64,000 nucleotides of DNA from a virus: positions 1 to 64,000 of the IMG/VR virus record IMGVR_UViG_3300047471_000162; one strand, written 5' to 3'. A program made the position numbers and the translations under genes. Under the pieces are notes generated by a model. It saw only the letters and a program-made list of their open reading frames with translations, made no database searches and was not told the DNA's origin. How positions within the stretch are numbered: position 1 is the first letter of the stretch; the number at the start of each line of letters is the position of its first letter. Below are positions 35,401-45,153 of the stretch, piece by piece.

Positions 35401-37122
35401 ATGTCAGCAATGACTTTCTACTCTCCATCAATGAGAGCCGCAGCATCAGACCTAGCAATTGCTATTAGCCCGCTAGGTCTAGTTGAGCTATCCGATGAAG
35501 AGTTTGAAATGCACGGTCCAAGATTAAATCGTTATGCCGAATACTGGGCTTGGTACTTAGGCCATCACTGGGGAACTCGTAGAGAGTTCGGAGACCCACA
35601 ACTTACCTTCAATTACATAAAGGCTTTTGCCGATTACATTAATAACTTCTGCTTCTCCAGAGGCATCGCTTTCGATACTGTCAAAGAATTCGACCACATC
35701 ATCCCTGCTCTCCTGAAGCGTATTTGGCAACAGGATAATAATATGAAGGCAGTAACGTGGGAGATGGGACAGCAAGGCGGTGTCTCTGGAGATTGTTTTA
35801 TTAAGGTTGCTTATGAACCCGCCTATCAAGATGAAGCAGAGAATTGGCACGCGGGAAGAGTAAGAATTCTTCCCCTTAATTCAGCCTTCTGTTTTCCTAC
35901 TTGGCATCCACACGACCGTGACAGACTATTAGAGTTCAAACTAAAGTATAGATTTTGGGGAACTAATACAGAAGGAACTAGATCTGTATATACCTATACA
36001 GAACTTATTCGATCTGATAGTATCCGCGAGTTTGTCAATGATGAACTAATTGATGAGCGACCTAATGTGTTAGGTGAAATTCCTATAGTACATATCGCTA
36101 ATCACCCAGCTTCTGGTTCCCCTTGGGGAATGTCAGATGTACAAGATCTTATTTCCCTGAATAGACAGTACAATGAAACTGCAACAGATATTGCAGATAT
36201 TGTTAATTACCACGCAGCTCCTATTACAGTTATTACTGGTGCCAAGCCAAGTCAGCTTGAAAAGGGAACCAACCGTGTATGGTCTATTGGAAATAAGGAT
36301 GTAGAAGTAAAGAACCTTGAGAACGGGGTGGATCTAGAAGGTCCACTCGAAGTTCTTAATACTCTCAAGGTCGCTATGCACGAGATGACTGGAGTTCCCG
36401 AGTCTGCACTTGGGCAGTCCCAGCCTATTTCTAATACCTCGGGTGTGGCCCTTTCTATTCAATTCTTCCCGCTTATGCAAAAGTTTGAGTTAAAGAAGAT
36501 ACAATATGGTAAGGGACTACAAAAAGTAAATGAGTTGGCTTTACGCACACTATTTATCTTTGAACCAGATGCAACACTTTATAATCCAGACACTGAAGGT
36601 ATTATCCAACCAGGTCAACCTTTCGCAATTAATGCAACAGATCCATTAGTTTACTTCAGCGATATAGACTGGCCTTCTCCACTACCCGTGGATAGACTAG
36701 TAAAGCTGAATGAAATTGCAGCAATGATGAATATGAATATGGAAAGTCGTAGAGGCGCGCTCAAGGACTTGGGAGAACAGTTCCCAGATGAGAAGCTTCA
36801 GGAAATCTATGATGAGCTACATGATGACGCCGTACGTGATGGTGCTCTACGTCTAACCAGAACTCAGATTGATTCAGTAATTCTCGCACTAACAGGTATG
36901 GTTCCAACTCCAGACGGTTCAGAACCTAATCCTAATGAGGTTCCACAGAGCGACGCAGAAGGTAATCCAAAGCCTACGCAAGCTGGTCCAGGAAATATGA
37001 GCATGGGTGATTTTAACCCTGAGCAGATGGATGGAGCAGGATCTATGCAGGCCCTACAGAACGCAGTCGTTCAGGCATACGGAACTAAGTTAGGTTCTCG
37101 CCAACTTCCTACGGATGACTAG
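35401..37122 (+). CDS. portal protein
   Basis: A 573-residue protein of the SPP1 gp6-like portal type. Supporting features are the opening helices with YWAWYLGHHWGTRRE, DPQLTFNYIKAFADYIN, the central VNYHAAPITVITGA block, MHEMTGVPESALGQ followed by SNTSGVALSIQF (typical of portals), long helices of the stem and crown, and a Pro/Asn-rich C terminus. Twelve copies form the DNA entry vertex and anchor the terminase and neck. It is 7.6 kb from terL because the spike and fibre genes intervene. Confidence 0.92.
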   Translation: MSAMTFYSPSMRAAASDLAIAISPLGLVELSDEEFEMHGPRLNRYAEYWAWYLGHHWGTRREFGDPQLTFNYIKAFADYINNFCFSRGIAFDTVKEFDHIIPALLKRIWQQDNNMKAVTWEMGQQGGVSGDCFIKVAYEPAYQDEAENWHAGRVRILPLNSAFCFPTWHPHDRDRLLEFKLKYRFWGTNTEGTRSVYTYTELIRSDSIREFVNDELIDERPNVLGEIPIVHIANHPASGSPWGMSDVQDLISLNRQYNETATDIADIVNYHAAPITVITGAKPSQLEKGTNRVWSIGNKDVEVKNLENGVDLEGPLEVLNTLKVAMHEMTGVPESALGQSQPISNTSGVALSIQFFPLMQKFELKKIQYGKGLQKVNELALRTLFIFEPDATLYNPDTEGIIQPGQPFAINATDPLVYFSDIDWPSPLPVDRLVKLNEIAAMMNMNMESRRGALKDLGEQFPDEKLQEIYDELHDDAVRDGALRLTRTQIDSVILALTGMVPTPDGSEPNPNEVPQSDAEGNPKPTQAGPGNMSMGDFNPEQMDGAGSMQALQNAVVQAYGTKLGSRQLPTDD

Positions 37123-37199
37123 TAAAATAGTAAACACTTAAGTAAATCGTATTCGGGACATATTCGGAAAACAACGAGCGAAATTTCTAGGAGATATAA

Positions 37200-38009
37200 A
37201 TGTCAGTTCCAGCGCAGCCGGGTATTATGCATACAGCAGATACTAATGGCGCACAGAGTTCGGCTCCCTCTCCAGCATCTTTTACACATGGTGCTAACGG
37301 CGAGAGAACTTTCACAGAAGCAGATATTGCTAATGCCAGAAAGCAGGAGAAGGACAAACTGTACTCTGAGATCGACGGTCTGAAGACTCAATGGGCACAG
37401 GCTCAGAAGTCCTTGGACTTAATCCAGGAGCAGCGTGATCAGGAAGCAGCTGAAAAGGTACGTATTCAGCAGGAGAAGGATGAAGCTCTTCAGGCCAAGA
37501 AGGATGATGAGATGTCTGCAAAGCAATTGCTTGAGACAAAGTTACGCGAGACTAATGACACATGGGAAGAGCGTTTTAGTAAGTTACAGGCAGAGCGCGA
37601 TCAAGAGAGAGCATTGGCTGATAAGGAGCGCGCTTACAATGAACTTGTTGACTATCGCAATGGGCGACTAGCCGAGAGTTTTGAACTGAAGGAAATTGCT
37701 CCACAATTCCAGAACTTCATTACGGGCGATAGTAAGGAACAGATTGATGCGGCAATTGAGCAGGCAAAGATTGCTACAGCATCTATCGAAGCAGAACTTG
37801 CACAGGCAGCTCAGAATAGAGCCCAGCAGGTTCGTGGTGTATCTCCTACAGGTTACGCTGCACTTGGTCCATTAGAGGGTGCCATGGGGCAGAAGTCCTA
37901 TACACCTGAAGAGATCAATAACATGTCCATGAAGGAATATGCAGAATTCCGCCAGAAGACTGGACTGGCCTCTTCAGAGGCTCGTAGAAGTCAAGGGTTA
38001 TTTGGTTAA
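37200..38009 (+). CDS. capsid scaffolding protein
   Basis: A 269-residue protein between portal and capsid genes. A flexible N terminus is followed by a long charged coiled coil (residues ~40-150, QEKDKLYSEIDGLKTQ..) and a helical C terminus, the expected architecture of a scaffold. No protease domain is seen. AGGAG precedes the ATG. Assignment rests on position and shape. Confidence 0.85.
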   Translation: MSVPAQPGIMHTADTNGAQSSAPSPASFTHGANGERTFTEADIANARKQEKDKLYSEIDGLKTQWAQAQKSLDLIQEQRDQEAAEKVRIQQEKDEALQAKKDDEMSAKQLLETKLRETNDTWEERFSKLQAERDQERALADKERAYNELVDYRNGRLAESFELKEIAPQFQNFITGDSKEQIDAAIEQAKIATASIEAELAQAAQNRAQQVRGVSPTGYAALGPLEGAMGQKSYTPEEINNMSMKEYAEFRQKTGLASSEARRSQGLFG

Positions 38010-38443
38010 TGGATACTTTACAATGTAGTAGTTGTAAAGAATATAAAGATCTAAAAGGCTTTCATAGTAGTTCTAATAACAGGGGCTATGACTATCGCTG
38101 TAAGGACTGCAAAGAGTCTAAAAGAAAACAAAGATTACTAGACGACCCCGAAAATATTCGAGAACGTCTAAAATTAAATACTAGAAGATGGCGCCTTGCC
38201 AATGAGTACGGTATTTCAGAGGTAGAGTGGTTCGCCATATTTACTCAGCAAGATGGTCAGTGTGCTATATGTTTTAAACAGTTTGATCATCCCGAACAAA
38301 TGCGAGTGGACCACAATCACGCCACAGGCGCTATACGTGAGCTACTTTGTAACAACTGTAATGCAGGTATCGGAATGCTTGCAGAGGATACGGATAGGCT
38401 ACTAAGCGCCGTACAATATCTTATAAAACACTCTATACATTGA
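38009..38443 (+). CDS. HNH / recombination endonuclease VII-like protein
   Basis: A 144-residue nuclease. LQCSSCKEYKDL and YRCKDCKESKR form an N-terminal zinc ribbon. CAICFKQF, MRVDHNHATGAIRELLCNNCNAGIG and the LLSAVQYL tail match the endonuclease VII family (T4 gp49-like). It starts in a TAATGG overlap with the scaffold stop and sits directly before the capsid gene, a common site for mobile nucleases in phages. It may be a homing enzyme or a Holliday-junction resolvase. Confidence 0.92.
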   Translation: MDTLQCSSCKEYKDLKGFHSSSNNRGYDYRCKDCKESKRKQRLLDDPENIRERLKLNTRRWRLANEYGISEVEWFAIFTQQDGQCAICFKQFDHPEQMRVDHNHATGAIRELLCNNCNAGIGMLAEDTDRLLSAVQYLIKHSIH

Positions 38444-38452
38444 GAGGTTCAC

Positions 38453-39490
38453 ATGGCAGGTTCAGCCATTACTGGGACACCGAATATCACCGGTTCCCCA
38501 ACATCTTATCCAGGTGGAGCAACAGCTCTTTCCCCAGCAATTCAAACAATCTGGTCAAAAGAAATTTTGTTTCAGGCAATGCCGATTTTGCGTTTTGAAC
38601 AATTCGCTGTAAAGAAGACAGAGCTCGGAGTTACACCCGGTCTTACAATTAACTTCATGCGTTACAACAACTTGGGTCGCGCAACTCAGCTTGTTGAAGG
38701 TATCCGCATGCAGACTAACTCCCTAACAGCTTCTCAGTTCTCTATTACTGTAGCTGAGCAGGGATATGCTGTAGCTGTTTCTGAGCTACTTCTAAACGCA
38801 GCCTTCGATGATGTTATGGCCTCTGCTTCTCGTCTACTTGGACGTAACATGGCCACCTACCTGGACGAGTCTGCACGAAACACTCTACTTCAGGCATCTT
38901 CACAGATCTATGGTTACCAGAAGGATTCCGGTCCTCTTAATAACCAGATGTACTACAACATTGGTACACCAGGTACAAGCAATGCATCTATGACAGGTGA
39001 CTTCAATCTTACAAGTCAGACCGTATACGATGCCGTAGAAACTTTGGCCACCAAGAATGTACCCCGTTTGGGAGAGACATATGTATGTTTCGTACACCCA
39101 CACCAGTCAAGATGGTTGAGAAATGATCCTCAATTTATTGAGATGACAAAGTATGCTTCGCCTGGTAACTTTATGTTAGGTGAAATTGGCCGACTAAACG
39201 ATGTAGTATTTATAGAAACTACTCAAGTTAGAAATGTCCAGAATGGTGCTGGAGCTGGTTGGACAACAGATACTACAACCGGTGGAGTAACAACTGGTAA
39301 TGGTTCTGCTAGCCGTTATGATTCTATTTTCATTGGTGACAATGCATTCGGTCATGCTATTTCTCTACCCGTTGAATTACGCGATGGCGGAATCCTAGAC
39401 TTCGGACGCGAACATGCTTTGGCGTGGTACGCAATTTGGGGATTTGGTCTAATTACTGATATCTCTGTAGTAATTGCATCTACTAACTAA
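38453..39490 (+). CDS. major capsid protein, N4-gp56 family
   Basis: A 345-residue HK97-fold capsid protein of the N4-gp56 type. Features include LSPAIQTIWSKEILFQAMPILRF, TINFMRYNNLG, the alternating VAVSELLLNAAFDD block, YVCFVHPHQSRWLR, and VIETTQ-like VVFIETTQVRN followed by FGHAISLPVELRDGG. AGAGG precedes the ATG. A strong terminator follows, as is common after capsid genes. Confidence 0.93.
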   Translation: MAGSAITGTPNITGSPTSYPGGATALSPAIQTIWSKEILFQAMPILRFEQFAVKKTELGVTPGLTINFMRYNNLGRATQLVEGIRMQTNSLTASQFSITVAEQGYAVAVSELLLNAAFDDVMASASRLLGRNMATYLDESARNTLLQASSQIYGYQKDSGPLNNQMYYNIGTPGTSNASMTGDFNLTSQTVYDAVETLATKNVPRLGETYVCFVHPHQSRWLRNDPQFIEMTKYASPGNFMLGEIGRLNDVVFIETTQVRNVQNGAGAGWTTDTTTGGVTTGNGSASRYDSIFIGDNAFGHAISLPVELRDGGILDFGREHALAWYAIWGFGLITDISVVIASTN

Positions 39491-39504
39491 TTAGCTTTAT
39501 TAAT

Positions 39505-39546
39505 ACTCCCTCCTTGGTGCTCCCCTCACCGGGAGGGAGTTTTTAT
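39505..39546 (+). terminator. intrinsic terminator after capsid gene
   Basis: ACTCCCTCC/GGGAGGGAGT stem with a loop containing GGTG/CACC, followed by TTTTTATT. Confidence 0.93.
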
Positions 39547-39581
39547 TAATACATATACGAGACATAATTTTGGAGAATAGA

Positions 39582-39956
39582 ATGCCACCAGCACGTAAGA
39601 GAGCAGGAGACCTAACGGGTATTGAGCAGCAGCGTTTGCTCAAGGAGAATGCTGAAGAGCTTAAGAAGCGTCAGCATGAGATTGCCCTGATGGCTGAGCT
39701 TGAAGAGGAAATGAATGAAGTTCCGATTGACTATACTGAGGGTCCAACTCCAGTAGTTCAGAATGATGTAGAGGATACAGAGATTCTTCTTGAGTCTCCT
39801 ACTCGTGTAATCATTCCAAATACAACACTAGAGCAAATGACTTTCGGCGCGGGTAAGCACTACACCTTTGAAGAAGGAAAGAAGTACACTGTTCCTGTAG
39901 AACTTGCACGTCATCTATCATCGAAGGGCCTTCTTTGGGAAGGCGGATACCGCTAA
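39582..39956 (+). CDS. hypothetical virion-region protein
   Basis: A 124-residue acidic protein starting MPPARKRAGD after GGAG; an in-frame TTG upstream at 39570 overlaps that site and is rejected. A helical N-terminal half (EELKKRQHEIALMAELEEEMNE) precedes a C-terminal beta part (GKHYTFEEGKKYTVPVELARHLSSKGLLW) that resembles small capsid-adjacent domains. Function unknown. Confidence 0.8.
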   Translation: MPPARKRAGDLTGIEQQRLLKENAEELKKRQHEIALMAELEEEMNEVPIDYTEGPTPVVQNDVEDTEILLESPTRVIIPNTTLEQMTFGAGKHYTFEEGKKYTVPVELARHLSSKGLLWEGGYR

Positions 39957-39970
39957 GAAAGGCTTTATAA

Positions 39971-40423
39971 ATGTCTAGTAGCTTTACAGATACTACGGAT
40001 AGAGCCCTGTTGAACTACTTGACAGGAACTTCTCTAGGTGGTTGGACTCCACCAACGACTACATACGTTATGCTGCTGACTGCCAATCCAGCGCTTACTG
40101 CATCTATTCCTACTGATCCAACACTAGCTGAACTACCAGAGTTAAGCGCTGCGGGATACAGCAGACAGATTGCAACATGGTCTTCCTCCACTACACCTAC
40201 TGGTGGGATTAGCCAGATTAAGAATAATAACTTATTGACCTTCGGACCCTTTACAGCTCCTTCGGGTTCTGGTACCGCTACAACATATGGTGCTTTAGTA
40301 AATGTAGCCTCAGGAACTTCTGGTGAAGTATTTTCAATATGGTCTTGGGACAATCCAGTGCTAGCTCCACAGAACCAATCTATTACTATCCCGATTGGTA
40401 ATCTAGTCTTCACACAACAATAG
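39971..40423 (+). CDS. structural protein, unknown role
   Basis: A 150-residue beta-rich protein. ALLNYLTGTSLGGWTPPTTTYVMLLTA resembles the opening of small phage fibre or decoration proteins ('LTG-Y-LLT'). It lies between the capsid-linked gene and the neck genes. AAAGG precedes the ATG. Could be a head decoration protein. Confidence 0.78.
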   Translation: MSSSFTDTTDRALLNYLTGTSLGGWTPPTTTYVMLLTANPALTASIPTDPTLAELPELSAAGYSRQIATWSSSTTPTGGISQIKNNNLLTFGPFTAPSGSGTATTYGALVNVASGTSGEVFSIWSWDNPVLAPQNQSITIPIGNLVFTQQ

Positions 40424-40431
40424 GAATGCCA

Positions 40432-41256
40432 ATGACACTAACTACTCAAGATGTTATTTCTCGTGTGCGAGTAGAGCTAGGAGATACTGGAGCACCTTTC
40501 TCTGATATGTTCTTGGGAACTGGGTTAGTGTCTCAGTACGACTTAACTGATTTCAATATCTGGAATGTGACAGTGACTTGGATTAAGAACCAAGTCCCTG
40601 TCCTTCTAGTAGAACACACAGATTATAATCTTAATAGACAGGAAGGTAGAATCTTCCTACAAGGAGCACCAGCGCCTCTTCCACAAGGAGATACCTTAAT
40701 AATCTCCGGTCAAGCTGGTGGAATGTTCTCTGATGATGAACTAACTATGTTTATTAATGACGCAGTTACTCAGCACACTTTGGGAAGAACAGCAAAGACT
40801 CGCTTCAAAGATTCATATGGTTTCGTTCGCTATATAGACGTTCCAATGGATCTAGCTAATCTTCCTCAAGTAGAGGGAGTACTTATAGCTATGCGTGCGT
40901 CAATAGAAGCGTTGTGGGCATTGGCTACAGATGCTAGCACTGATATCGATATCTCCAGCGCAGACGGAACTACCGTTCCTCGCTCTGAAAGATATAGACA
41001 GTTACGCCAACAGATCGATGGTATGACTGATAGATATAATCAGCTTTGTAATATGCTTAATGTGGGACTTAACCGCATTGAGATGTCTAAGATTCGTAGA
41101 GTATCTAGAACTACTAATCGTCTTGTTCCTATCTTCAAGGATAGAGAGTACGACGACTACGCACTACCGCAGCGTCAACTACCTCCAATTGACGCACAGA
41201 ATCCAGACACTTCCAATATTCCTTCACCGATTTTTGGTGGTATGTGGGGTCTATAA
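40432..41256 (+). CDS. head-tail connector / adaptor protein
   Basis: A 274-residue protein. DVISRVRVELGD and later DDELTMFINDAVTQHTLG resemble helical adaptor proteins that dock under the portal; a middle beta section (EHTDYNLNRQEGRIFL) separates them. The ATG at 40432 gives proper spacing from TAGGA; the ATG at 40426 is too close. Position after the capsid genes supports a neck role. Identity is moderate. Confidence 0.75.
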   Translation: MTLTTQDVISRVRVELGDTGAPFSDMFLGTGLVSQYDLTDFNIWNVTVTWIKNQVPVLLVEHTDYNLNRQEGRIFLQGAPAPLPQGDTLIISGQAGGMFSDDELTMFINDAVTQHTLGRTAKTRFKDSYGFVRYIDVPMDLANLPQVEGVLIAMRASIEALWALATDASTDIDISSADGTTVPRSERYRQLRQQIDGMTDRYNQLCNMLNVGLNRIEMSKIRRVSRTTNRLVPIFKDREYDDYALPQRQLPPIDAQNPDTSNIPSPIFGGMWGL

Positions 41257-41271
41257 ACCAAGGAGATTTAC

Positions 41272-41946
41272 ATGGGACGTATCGGTTGGAAGGGTGGCCG
41301 CTTCAATGTGGACTACGAAACCTCCGAAATCTACAGAGGACTACGCGATTGGCAGCGATGGACTGGCGACAAAGTCAACTACTATCGCTTTGCTTACGAG
41401 CAGTCCTCTGTAGATCCCACGTATAAAGAACCAATGGCTCCTAGTGGAAGAGTTTACTTCGGACCAAACTTGGTTCCAGCCTTACACGTTATTCATGTGG
41501 AAGGTGATAATCAGAATGGCACTCAGGGTTTCTATTACAATGATGAAGCCCATATCACAATGTCATTCGATCAGATTAATCGCCTAGGTATTGGTGCTCC
41601 CAATATAACTACACAGACTCAGAATTATCTTAAGGATAGATTTGAGTATCGTGGAAAAATTTATAGAGTCACCAATATTCAGATACTTGGGCAGATACAA
41701 AGAAAGCCCATCATCATTACGATTGACGGGTCTCAGGTGAAGCCAGAAGAAATGGTTAATGATATTCAGTTTGCGCAGTATGCTCAGGATGCGGTATTCC
41801 CACTGGGTTACGTGCCCAATAACACATTACCTGCCCCTATGTCTAAGGAAATTAAGCAGGTATTCCCGGTACTCCACGGACCACAGCCAAATATCCAGGA
41901 GCCTTATGGAGATGGTCCTTACAGTTCTGGTCCTTACGGTGGATAA
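41272..41946 (+). CDS. neck / head-closure protein
   Basis: A 224-residue protein starting MGRIGWKGGRFNVD after AAGGAG. It has a beta core with FEYRGKIYRVTNIQILGQI and a flexible Pro/Gly/Tyr C-terminal tail (DGPYSSGPYGG). The order adaptor, this gene, fibre, terminator, sheath fits a head-closure or stopper protein. No clear family signature. Confidence 0.7.
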   Translation: MGRIGWKGGRFNVDYETSEIYRGLRDWQRWTGDKVNYYRFAYEQSSVDPTYKEPMAPSGRVYFGPNLVPALHVIHVEGDNQNGTQGFYYNDEAHITMSFDQINRLGIGAPNITTQTQNYLKDRFEYRGKIYRVTNIQILGQIQRKPIIITIDGSQVKPEEMVNDIQFAQYAQDAVFPLGYVPNNTLPAPMSKEIKQVFPVLHGPQPNIQEPYGDGPYSSGPYGG

Positions 41947-41976
41947 CTACATCAAAGAATACGGTGGTGCTAAGTA

Positions 41977-44900
41977 ATGCCAATTACTCCTCCAACAATT
42001 GGACAGCTAAATTGGGGCCCTCCCCTTAATGCAGCTCTAGAAACTTTAGATACTGAAGCCACAGGGGCTGTAACAATTGCAAATGCCTATACAGATAGTT
42101 CTATTCTCACTGAGATAACCAGAGCTAACACAGCGTACTTGGCCAAGACATCTAATTTGTCAGATCTTAGTAACGTTGCTAGTGCTCGAAGTAACTTGGG
42201 GTTGGGAAATTCGGCCACTAGAAATGTAGGAACTACTGCGGGCACTGTAGCTGCTGGAGATGACTCACGTCTTACTGGAACTCTTCTAGCTGCTAATAAT
42301 TTAAGTGATTTAAATAACGCTACAACTGCCAGAACTAACTTGGGCTTAGGTAATGCTTCCACGCAAAATGTAGGCACTACATCTGGAACTGTTGCAGCCG
42401 GAGATGATTCCAGAATCACAGGAGCTGAGCAGGCAGCAAATAAGGGAGCGGCCAGTGGCTACGCTCCCTTGGACTCTGGATCTCTACTACCTACTGCTAA
42501 TCTTCCTTCAGTACCCTATGCGAAGCTTCCTGTCGGTACTGCGGTAAACACTGTGGCCGCTGGCAATGATTCTCGTATTACTGGCGCGCTACAATCAGGT
42601 GCAGCAGCAGGCGGAGACTTAACAGGAACTCTCCCTAATCCAACCTTGACTGCTTCTTCAAATGTAGAATCAATTATCAGAGCTAATCGACTTGATCAGT
42701 TTGCAGCACCCACTGCTAACATCTCTATGAATAGCAATAAGATTACTAGCCTAACTAACGGTAGTTCCTCTAGCGATGCTGCGGCGTTCGGTCAAATACC
42801 TACTACTCTACCACCCAACGGTTCTGCTGGCGGTGACCTTTCAGGTACTTACCCCAACCCCACCGTAGCGAAGCTTAACGGGGTCTCTGCGGCTGGAACT
42901 CCGACCAGTGGTCAGGTTCTTACTGCTACCTCCGGATCGGCCGCTACGTGGCAATCTCCGGCTTCTACGCTACCTCCTAGCGGAGCTGCAGGTGGAGATT
43001 TGACAGGTACTTACCCTAACCCAACATTATCCGCTACAACGAATGTAAATAATATCGTCAGAGCCAATAGGCTAGATCAAATGGCTGCCCCAACTGCTGC
43101 GGTATCTCTTAACAGTCAGAAGATTACAGGACTAGCCAACGGGACTGTATCTACAGACGCGGCAGCATTCGGCCAGATACCTACTACTCTTCCACCATCG
43201 GGTTCAGCAGGAGGGGACTTAATAGGTACGTATCCAAATCCTACATTAAGTGCTACATCTAATGTTGAAACAATAATTCGCGCTAATAGTCTAGATCAAT
43301 TTGCTGTACCAGCTGCGGATATCTCTTTGAACTCCCATAAGATAACTAATCTAACAGCGGGAGTTGCAGGAACTGATGCAGCTAATGTAGGTCAATTACC
43401 AACTACCCTGCCACCGAATGGTTCGGCAGGTGGAGATCTTACAGGAACTTATCCTAACCCTACACTTGCTGCCACCTCCAATGTTGAAACTATTATTCGC
43501 GCCAATAGATTAGATCAGTTTGCGGCACCTAATGTTGATGTACCATTTAATGCTAAGAAGATAACTAATCTAGCTAATGGTATTGCCGGAACTGATGCGG
43601 CAACAGTAGGACAGCTTCCTACTACTCTTCCACCGAATGGCACAGCTGGTGGAGATTTAATAGGTACATACCCAAATCCAACACTGAATGCTACGTCTAA
43701 CGTCAACACAATTATTCGTGCTAATAGACTTGATCAAATGGCAGTACCCACTGCGTCAGTTAGTGTGAATAGCCAGAAGATAACTAGCTTGGCCAATGGC
43801 ACAGTAAGTACAGACGCTGCTGCCTTTGGACAAATTCCAACCACACTTCCTCCTACAGGAACCGCTGGAGGAGATCTATCTGGGACATATCCTAATCCTA
43901 CTGTGGCAAAGATCAATGGTATTACCCCTTCTGGAACCCCTGCTGTAGGTCAGGTTCTTACTGCCACTGGTCCTGCTACCGCTTCCTGGCAAACACCACC
44001 TACAGCACAGTTCTATACGCCACACAAGTTAGCTATTTTCTATGGTGTTCCTCAGGGTGTTAACAGCATCTTTGATGATAATCAAGCGGCGCAGATATTC
44101 AGCAAGTATGACTATGTAGTATTTGGGGCTGGACTAGAAGACCCTGGTAATGCGTATCATGCCTCAACAATTAACATCATAAATATTATGAAGGGTCTCA
44201 ACCCTATTGTTAAGGTATTCGGTTATATAGATATTGGAGTAACCACAGGAAACTACACTATTCCACAAATGGAAACCTTTGTGGATCAATGGGTAGCTAC
44301 GGGTATCGATGGAATCTTCTTTGACGTTGCTGGCTATGACTTTCAAGTTCCACGTTCTCGTCTGAATACTATGGTTGACTATGTGCATACTAAGAATATG
44401 GGTGCCTTTGTTAATGCATTCAATCCCGATGATGTAATGAGTTCTGCTGTAGATCCAACCTATAATCCCTCAGGTACTCCCACAAAGATGGACTTTAGAG
44501 ATTTCTATCTTCTAGAATCCTGGGTATGTAATACTGACGCGTATACTGGTAATAATGGCTTCGCCATTATGTTTGATATCAAGACTAGAGCAGATAAGGC
44601 TAGAGCCTATAGAAATACTCTAGGTGTTCGTATTATGTCTACGAATATTGTTAATGTAACTTCTACATCCCGAGTTGATACTGAGCGATTCTTTAAGATG
44701 GTTGAAGGTATGGCTATTATATTCGGGATAGACGGATATGGAATAGCCCCTTCTAGCTATGGTTCTTTTGGGCCTGATGCACAGAAGTGGAATCTAACTC
44801 CACAGTACTCTACTAACTTTCCTAGACTATTCTCACCTTATGCACCCTATACAATAAATGGTTCATTCACTGAAGTAACTAGATGGGATACAGGAGTCAC

Positions 44901-45135
44901 TGTCCACCTGGATTATCTAACCTCAACATACTTCTATCTATTCCCGGAGAATGTGCACGGAGATATTTCGATAGATGGTCAGTTGGCGCATACTGGAAAT
45001 ACTGTAGGATTCTATAATGCAGCACCTGTAGTCAAGCCAACAATTACAGGGGCTAAGGGTGGTAATGCTGCTCTTGCTTCATTGCTTACTCAATTAGTAA
45101 CTCTTGGTCTAATCGTAGACACTACTACTGCCTAA
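41977..45135 (+). CDS. large tail fibre with C-terminal TIM-barrel glycosidase-like domain
   Basis: A 1052-residue protein. N-terminal NWGPPLNAALETLD attachment segment, then SNLSDLSNVASARSNLGLGN motifs, then about five copies of the ~67-residue fibre repeat (TLPPNG-AGGDL-GTYPNPTL) to about residue 670. The C-terminal ~370 residues look like a TIM-barrel glycoside hydrolase (YDYVVFGAGLED, KVFGYIDIGV, GIDGIFFDVAGYD, YLLESWVC), resembling GH114-type endo-galactosaminidases. Asp residues of IFFD are candidate catalytic groups. Likely degrades or binds a host surface glycan. Confidence 0.87.
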   Translation: MPITPPTIGQLNWGPPLNAALETLDTEATGAVTIANAYTDSSILTEITRANTAYLAKTSNLSDLSNVASARSNLGLGNSATRNVGTTAGTVAAGDDSRLTGTLLAANNLSDLNNATTARTNLGLGNASTQNVGTTSGTVAAGDDSRITGAEQAANKGAASGYAPLDSGSLLPTANLPSVPYAKLPVGTAVNTVAAGNDSRITGALQSGAAAGGDLTGTLPNPTLTASSNVESIIRANRLDQFAAPTANISMNSNKITSLTNGSSSSDAAAFGQIPTTLPPNGSAGGDLSGTYPNPTVAKLNGVSAAGTPTSGQVLTATSGSAATWQSPASTLPPSGAAGGDLTGTYPNPTLSATTNVNNIVRANRLDQMAAPTAAVSLNSQKITGLANGTVSTDAAAFGQIPTTLPPSGSAGGDLIGTYPNPTLSATSNVETIIRANSLDQFAVPAADISLNSHKITNLTAGVAGTDAANVGQLPTTLPPNGSAGGDLTGTYPNPTLAATSNVETIIRANRLDQFAAPNVDVPFNAKKITNLANGIAGTDAATVGQLPTTLPPNGTAGGDLIGTYPNPTLNATSNVNTIIRANRLDQMAVPTASVSVNSQKITSLANGTVSTDAAAFGQIPTTLPPTGTAGGDLSGTYPNPTVAKINGITPSGTPAVGQVLTATGPATASWQTPPTAQFYTPHKLAIFYGVPQGVNSIFDDNQAAQIFSKYDYVVFGAGLEDPGNAYHASTINIINIMKGLNPIVKVFGYIDIGVTTGNYTIPQMETFVDQWVATGIDGIFFDVAGYDFQVPRSRLNTMVDYVHTKNMGAFVNAFNPDDVMSSAVDPTYNPSGTPTKMDFRDFYLLESWVCNTDAYTGNNGFAIMFDIKTRADKARAYRNTLGVRIMSTNIVNVTSTSRVDTERFFKMVEGMAIIFGIDGYGIAPSSYGSFGPDAQKWNLTPQYSTNFPRLFSPYAPYTINGSFTEVTRWDTGVTVHLDYLTSTYFYLFPENVHGDISIDGQLAHTGNTVGFYNAAPVVKPTITGAKGGNAALASLLTQLVTLGLIVDTTTA

Positions 45136-45153
45136 TTTGAAAGGAGGCACCAT

